DNA from: Cryomorphaceae bacterium
Lineage (GTDB): Bacteria > Bacteroidota > Bacteroidia > Flavobacteriales > Schleiferiaceae
Length of the DNA stretch: 9,874 nucleotides
Reading direction: 5' to 3'
Assembly (NCBI GenBank): GCA_003507115.1
Contig: DNWN01000155.1
Span: 1-9,874 of the forward strand
Below, one piece after another: positions 6,800 to 9,874 of the stretch; positions within the stretch are counted from its first letter, which is position 1; the number at the start of each line of letters is the position of its first letter. A program made the position numbers and the translations under genes. The notes under the pieces were generated by a model. The model did no database searches. It saw only the letters and a program-made list of their open reading frames with translations, and was not told the origin of the DNA.

Positions 6800-7567
6800 T
6801 CAGGAGGCGTCTGCCTGAACGGGTACGGGTCCTGAAAGCCAAGCGCGCAAATGCCAACGATTGAAGCGATAAAAGTCCTGCATTCCTTGCTCCACGTCTT
6901 GAATTAACCGAGGGGGGGAGACCCTCAAGTCGACTTCGATAATTGGGTGTTGCAATGCATTCCATAAATGCTTGAATAGGTGCGGTATAAAGCCCGCCTT
7001 CAGATCGTGGAAATACGGAATTTCTTCGGAATGATATCGGATGGAATAAAACACCACGGGCACTTCGTTTCGCATCGCTTCGACAAAGAGGCCAGGTTTA
7101 ACAGGATGAATATCGTGAGAGCCGGAAGTGCGACCTTCTGGGCACGCGAAAATGCTCAAGCCAGCGCGTATGCGCGTGACAATTTCTTCACGAATTTTCT
7201 TTCCTGCTTCCGGAGAATGTCGGCGAACCCAAATGGTATTGAGCCCTTGACCTAACCACCCTACCAAGGGCCAGTTTTTGAATTGGTCTGCCACGATCAT
7301 CACCGCGGGCCGGTGTCCGATGTTGAAGAAAATATCGTAGTACGAAGGGTGGTTACACATAATCATGGCGGGATCTTTGGGGAGATTGCCAATGATATGC
7401 AGCTTGATGCCTAAGACTTTATGGATGACGAACATTCCTCTGCGGTGCACGTTGAATGCCATTTGGCTTCCAAAAAAAAGTCGAGTCAGAGGCACGGCCA
7501 CGCTTATGCCAGTCATCAACAATGTGAAGCTGCAAATGCGAAGAAAAGCGCGTAGGTGGGAAAGCAT
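6800..7567 (-). CDS. 1-acyl-glycerol-3-phosphate acyltransferase-like (PlsC/LPLAT family) protein
   Basis: A 255-residue membrane-associated acyltransferase. After an N-terminal hydrophobic segment (about 10-33) come the family motifs in order: motif I NHPSYYD (H73-x4-D78, the catalytic pair), motif II around TIWVRR (111-116), motif III PEGRTS (143-148, phosphate binding) and motif IV VPVVFYSI (169-176). The length fits PlsC-like enzymes, which move a fatty acyl group from acyl-ACP or acyl-CoA to lysophosphatidic acid or a related lyso-lipid at the cytoplasmic membrane face. Aminolipid or lipid A-type acyl acceptors cannot be excluded, so no symbol is given. The gene begins 8 bases after the ACP phosphodiesterase gene and is the last member of the lipid run before the regulator pair. 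A neighbour that acts on ACP fits an acyl-ACP-using enzyme. Confidence 0.88.
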   Translation of the reverse strand: MLSHLRAFLRICSFTLLMTGISVAVPLTRLFFGSQMAFNVHRRGMFVIHKVLGIKLHIIGNLPKDPAMIMCNHPSYYDIFFNIGHRPAVMIVADQFKNWPLVGWLGQGLNTIWVRRHSPEAGKKIREEIVTRIRAGLSIFACPEGRTSGSHDIHPVKPGLFVEAMRNEVPVVFYSIRYHSEEIPYFHDLKAGFIPHLFKHLWNALQHPIIEVDLRVSPPRLIQDVEQGMQDFYRFNRWHLRAWLSGPVPVQADAS

Positions 7568-7575
7568 AAGGGAAA

Positions 7576-8175
7576 TTAGACTTTTCCGATGAATTTGGAC
7601 CTATGAAGGCCGAATTCGGTAATCATTTCAGGCCATAAGTCCTCAAAAATTGCCGCGAGCTTGGCATGTGCTTCCCTGAGCGCCTCCGCTCCCTCCGCCA
7701 TGGGATTTTCACGGGAAAAGCGCTGACTCATTTGACGCAGTACGCGATCCACTCCATCAATTTCGGCATAGCCCACGAGCCATTTCCCACGGATCATGGC
7801 TTCTATTATGCGGGGTGCATCGGGGTGAAAAACGGGGGCATGAGCCGCCAGCGTTTGATGGGCATGCTCTGCAAATTCGGGGAGGACGAATCCGTCCGTA
7901 TGCCGTGCGAAGTCCAAAGCCAGAAAGTGGTCCCAAAACACATCGAGTAGCACGCCTCGAAACAACCCAAATCGCGCATCTATGAGTTGCTTGGCCTCGC
8001 GAATGAGGGGATGCTGATCGGTGAAGTGGTCAATGCGTCGATGAAGAAGGACGCCCTGGGCGTAGTCCGCCTCAAGGGATTTCCACGAGGAACCGCGCAC
8101 GCGGTCCGCAAAGAAATTGCCCGCCATGATTTTCTCTCCGCCGGGAGAGAGCACCAGGTGGGCCAGAAAATTCAC
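7576..8175 (-). CDS. acpH: Acyl carrier protein phosphodiesterase (AcpH/DUF479 family)
   Basis: A 199-residue cytoplasmic protein close in length and motifs to E. coli AcpH, which removes the 4'-phosphopantetheine arm from holo-ACP to give apo-ACP. Shared signatures are the start MNFLAHL, GNFFADRVRG (19-28, D24), HRRIDHFTD (45-53, with the H and D of the HD-type metal site) and LDVFWDHFLA (77-86, D82-H83). A second part (about 95-195) is helical, with WLVGY (132-136) also resembling the E. coli protein. The start is GTG at 8175, inside GTGA, which overlaps the purS stop by four bases, so translation is probably coupled. Placement between purS and an acyltransferase gene, downstream of pssA, fits a role in acyl-chain supply. 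The family assignment is strong; the exact activity in this phylum is inferred. Confidence 0.85.
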   Translation of the reverse strand: MNFLAHLVLSPGGEKIMAGNFFADRVRGSSWKSLEADYAQGVLLHRRIDHFTDQHPLIREAKQLIDARFGLFRGVLLDVFWDHFLALDFARHTDGFVLPEFAEHAHQTLAAHAPVFHPDAPRIIEAMIRGKWLVGYAEIDGVDRVLRQMSQRFSRENPMAEGAEALREAHAKLAAIFEDLWPEMITEFGLHRSKFIGKV

Positions 8176-8426
8176 GCTTGATTAAAGAGCTCGAAGGTGT
8201 AGCTCTCCATAATAGGATTGGCCAACATTTTTTGGCAGGCGATGTCCACTTTTTCCGTGGCTTCCTCCTTGCTGGTGGCTTCAATCTCCAGGGTGATGTG
8301 CTTGCCAATGCGCACGTTGCTGATTTCGGACAAGCCGATGTTGCCCATGCTTTGTCCTACCGTTTTCCCTTGGGGGTCGAGGAGGGCTTTGAGGGGCATG
8401 ACGTCAATTTCGGCGCGGAATTTCAT
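8172..8426 (-). CDS. purS: Phosphoribosylformylglycinamidine synthase subunit PurS
   Basis: An 84-residue protein with the full PurS pattern: an initial beta strand KFRAEIDVMP, then LLDPQGKTV (16-24), a helix and IGLSEISNVRIGK (30-42), the acidic strand ITLEIEA, a helix, and the closing KMLANPIMESYTFEL (66-80). PurS is the small accessory subunit of FGAM synthase, the fourth step of purine synthesis. It dimerises and links PurQ (glutaminase) to PurL (synthetase), helping ammonia transfer. Neither purQ nor purL is in the window. The gene is sandwiched with 4-base overlaps between pssA (ATGA) and the ACP phosphodiesterase gene (GTGA), an unusual place for a purine gene. Length and motifs are complete, so it should be functional. 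Confidence 0.93.
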   Translation of the reverse strand: MKFRAEIDVMPLKALLDPQGKTVGQSMGNIGLSEISNVRIGKHITLEIEATSKEEATEKVDIACQKMLANPIMESYTFELFNQA

Positions 8427-9115
8427 GAGGCAGTAGGTTTGAATACCCGGTTTTCGAGGGTAGAAAATACAAGGAGCAAAGGTATGATGAATGCAAAGGC
8501 GGCCACTTGAAAAATTATCAACAGGGCCACGGAAAGCAGGGCGAAAAAGATTCGGCTGGCCAAAGCGGCGCCTCCACGGGGCATATCCTTAAAACTCATG
8601 ATGGGCCAAGGGCTATTGAGCGTGTAGGTGCTATAAGCCGTCACGCCTCCGAATACCACATAGGCCATGGCGCCCTCCGGTTTGGGCAGGACAGCCGCTT
8701 CCATGGCCCACACGACCCCGAGTAAAAACAGGGCATTGGCGGGCGTGGGCATCCCTATAAAGCCTTGGCTGCCAGCGAGGCCCAGATTAAAGCGTGCCAA
8801 GCGGTAAATCGAAGCGAGGGTGGGGGCTAAGCCGATCAAAGCAAACCACCAGGGTAAAAAGGCCATGCCGGCATGGAACCAGAGCAAGCCGGGAACAACA
8901 CCAAACGTGATGGCATCCGCGAGGCTATCCAATTGCACACCCATGGCGCCGTCTGTGCCCAATTTTCGGGCCGCCCATCCGTCGAGCAAATCAAAAAAGA
9001 GGGCAAGCCCCATGCAGTAGGTCAGGGACTCTAAATCCATGATGCGCAAGAAGGTCAGGGCCAGGCAGCCCATGAGGGCGTTGCCGAGGGTGAGGGCGTT
9101 CGGAATCCATCGCAT
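8423..9115 (-). CDS. pssA: CDP-diacylglycerol-serine O-phosphatidyltransferase (CDP-alcohol phosphatidyltransferase type)
   Basis: A 230-residue integral membrane enzyme that would join serine to CDP-diacylglycerol to give phosphatidylserine, the precursor of phosphatidylethanolamine. The CDP-alcohol signature DGxxAR-x8-G-x3-D-x3-D is perfect: D45, G46, A49, R50, G59, D63 and D67; the four Asp bind the metal and CDP. About six hydrophobic segments follow the family topology (roughly 8-27, 31-44, 67-100, 121-136, 147-160, 190-219). The ATG at 9115 gives the typical beginning MRWIPNALTLGN. The frame stays open to 9289, but that extension (58 residues, low complexity, antisense to lnt) is not family-like. 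PssA is favoured over PgsA by the beginning of the protein and by family habit in Bacteroidota; no psd gene is seen here. It leads a tight operon with purS. Confidence 0.9.
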   Translation of the reverse strand: MRWIPNALTLGNALMGCLALTFLRIMDLESLTYCMGLALFFDLLDGWAARKLGTDGAMGVQLDSLADAITFGVVPGLLWFHAGMAFLPWWFALIGLAPTLASIYRLARFNLGLAGSQGFIGMPTPANALFLLGVVWAMEAAVLPKPEGAMAYVVFGGVTAYSTYTLNSPWPIMSFKDMPRGGAALASRIFFALLSVALLIIFQVAAFAFIIPLLLVFSTLENRVFKPTAS

Positions 9116-9120
9116 AAATC

Positions 9121-9128
9121 CAAAGGTA
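9121..9128 (-). promoter_or_regulatory. Candidate Bacteroidota -7 box for pssA
   Basis: On the minus strand the bases read TACCTTTG, an exact match to the Bacteroidota -7 element TAnnTTTG. It lies 5 bases before the pssA ATG at 9115, so the transcript would start at or next to the start codon (a leaderless or nearly leaderless mRNA). No clear -33 TTTG lies 19-21 bases upstream, which weakens the call. On the plus strand TACTTTTA (9133-9140) is one base off the same box and could serve lnt. Confidence 0.3.
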
Positions 9129-9149
9129 GCCGTACTTTTAACTCCATCC

Positions 9150-9874
9150 ATGAAGAAGCTCATTTTTGCCGTTGCCACGGCCCTTTTGCTCAGTGTTTTT
9201 TGGCCCGGTGTGTGGGGCGTGGAGACGCAGCCGTTCACATTTTCCTGGCTCTTTGCGCTGGTGCCCATGCTGGCGCTGGAGCGATCCATTCGCCACGATG
9301 CCTTGGGGAAGAAAGGCTGGCGGACGTTTGGCTATGCCTGGTTGAGTATGGGATTGTTCAATGCGGGCACCACGTTTTGGGTGTGGAATGCGCATTGGTC
9401 GGGGGTGGTGGCCACGGTGCTGATCAATGGCGGCCTCATGGCGGCGGTTTGGACCCTGTACGCATGGGTAGCCCGAGTGCATTCCCAGCGCCTAGGCTAT
9501 TGGGCCTTGGTCAGCGGGTGGTTGGCGCTGGAAGTATTCCACGAGAATTGGGCCTTCAGCTTCCCGTGGTTGGATTTGGGGCATGTTTTTGCGGCGACCC
9601 CAGGCGCCATTCAGTGGTATGAATACACGGGCCACCGCGGGGGAACCGTTTGGTTGCTTGTTTCCAACATCGTTTTCATCGAGACGTGGTACAAGACCAA
9701 GGATGCGGAAGGCCGAATCGGCTGGTCCTCCTGGAAATCCATGCTCCGATCGCCCCTTCCGTATGTGTGGGGGCTTCCCTTGGTGCTAAGTTTGGGCATT
9801 TGGTCGGGGCTGAACACCGAGGATGAACGCTTCATTTGGGCCACCTACGTGCAGCCCAATGTGGATCCCTACAC
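9150..9874 (+). CDS. lnt: Apolipoprotein N-acyltransferase (3' partial)
   Basis: The frame is open from ATG 9150 to the right edge, with 241 full codons visible. The visible part is the N-terminal membrane region of Lnt, the inner-membrane enzyme that moves an acyl chain from phosphatidylethanolamine to the N-terminal Cys of lipoproteins, completing their maturation. Typical elements are the opening helix with FWP (16-18), a second helix ending LVPMLALE, then GLFNAGTTFWVWNA, and the signature segment WLALEVFHENWAFSFPWLDLGHVFA followed by IQWYEYTGHRGGTVWLLVSN. The last visible residues (VQPNVDPY) match the beginning of the periplasmic CN-hydrolase domain; the Glu-Lys-Cys catalytic triad would lie beyond the edge. 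It diverges from pssA across 34 bases, a sensible pairing because PssA makes the precursor of the PE used as acyl donor. Confidence 0.9.
   Translation, partial: MKKLIFAVATALLLSVFWPGVWGVETQPFTFSWLFALVPMLALERSIRHDALGKKGWRTFGYAWLSMGLFNAGTTFWVWNAHWSGVVATVLINGGLMAAVWTLYAWVARVHSQRLGYWALVSGWLALEVFHENWAFSFPWLDLGHVFAATPGAIQWYEYTGHRGGTVWLLVSNIVFIETWYKTKDAEGRIGWSSWKSMLRSPLPYVWGLPLVLSLGIWSGLNTEDERFIWATYVQPNVDPY

Noticed and set aside
6799..6819. Inverted repeat TTCAGG/CCTGAA at the end of the acyltransferase gene as a terminator
   Set aside because: Only six-base arms with a bulge, overlapping the stop codon, and no T-tract follows on the coding strand.
9116..9289. Upstream in-frame extension of pssA to an alternative start at 9289
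   Set aside because: The 58 extra residues lie antisense to lnt, resemble no family N-terminus and would precede the normal MRWIPN beginning.
9200..9622. 140-codon plus-strand open frame
   Set aside because: Frame-shifted shadow of lnt, whose correct frame (from 9150) is open to the edge and has clear family motifs.

Overview
The window looks like a chromosomal segment of a fairly GC-rich Bacteroidota member. The clearest sign is the C-terminal type IX secretion (T9SS) sorting domain on the first protein. PurS, a CDP-alcohol-type PssA and a Bacteroidota-style Lnt fit the same assignment. I cannot place it below phylum with confidence. No tRNA, rRNA, CRISPR array, transposase or integrase was seen.

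Left part (1-2991, + strand): a 5'-truncated secreted GH13 alpha-amylase-family enzyme with a T9SS sorting domain, followed through a 4-base ATGA overlap by an exported PAP2-family phosphatase.

Centre (2951-6723, - strand, transcribed right to left): two overlapping Crp/Fnr-superfamily regulator genes, then three tightly packed genes for exported proteins. The first of these encodes a pilin-like beta-strand protein, the second a two-domain protein that I read as a distant periplasmic pilus chaperone (PapD/archaic type), and the third a Trp-rich 424-residue protein that looks like an outer-membrane beta-barrel with a C-terminal beta-sandwich, sitting where an usher gene would be. The pilin-like gene has a recognisable promoter whose spacer is filled by a 19-base palindrome. 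A terminator-like GC hairpin lies just after the pilin-like stop, inside the chaperone signal-peptide codons. Together these suggest a compact, regulated surface-fibre or chaperone-usher-like system of a kind not usually described in Bacteroidota. This is the most interesting part of the window and is largely inference. The last gene overlaps the 3' end of the PAP2 gene by 41 bases, tail to tail.

Right part (6800-9874): a minus-strand run pssA-purS-acpH-acyltransferase, with two 4-base overlaps and one 8-base gap, which links phospholipid synthesis, acyl-carrier-protein turnover and a purine-synthesis subunit. Divergent from it across only 34 bases is lnt (apolipoprotein N-acyltransferase), which runs off the right edge before its nitrilase domain. 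The shared theme is envelope lipid and lipoprotein maturation.

There is no gene-free stretch above 300 bases. The longest gaps are 5439-5543 (promoter and palindrome) and 6724-6799 (nothing convincing).
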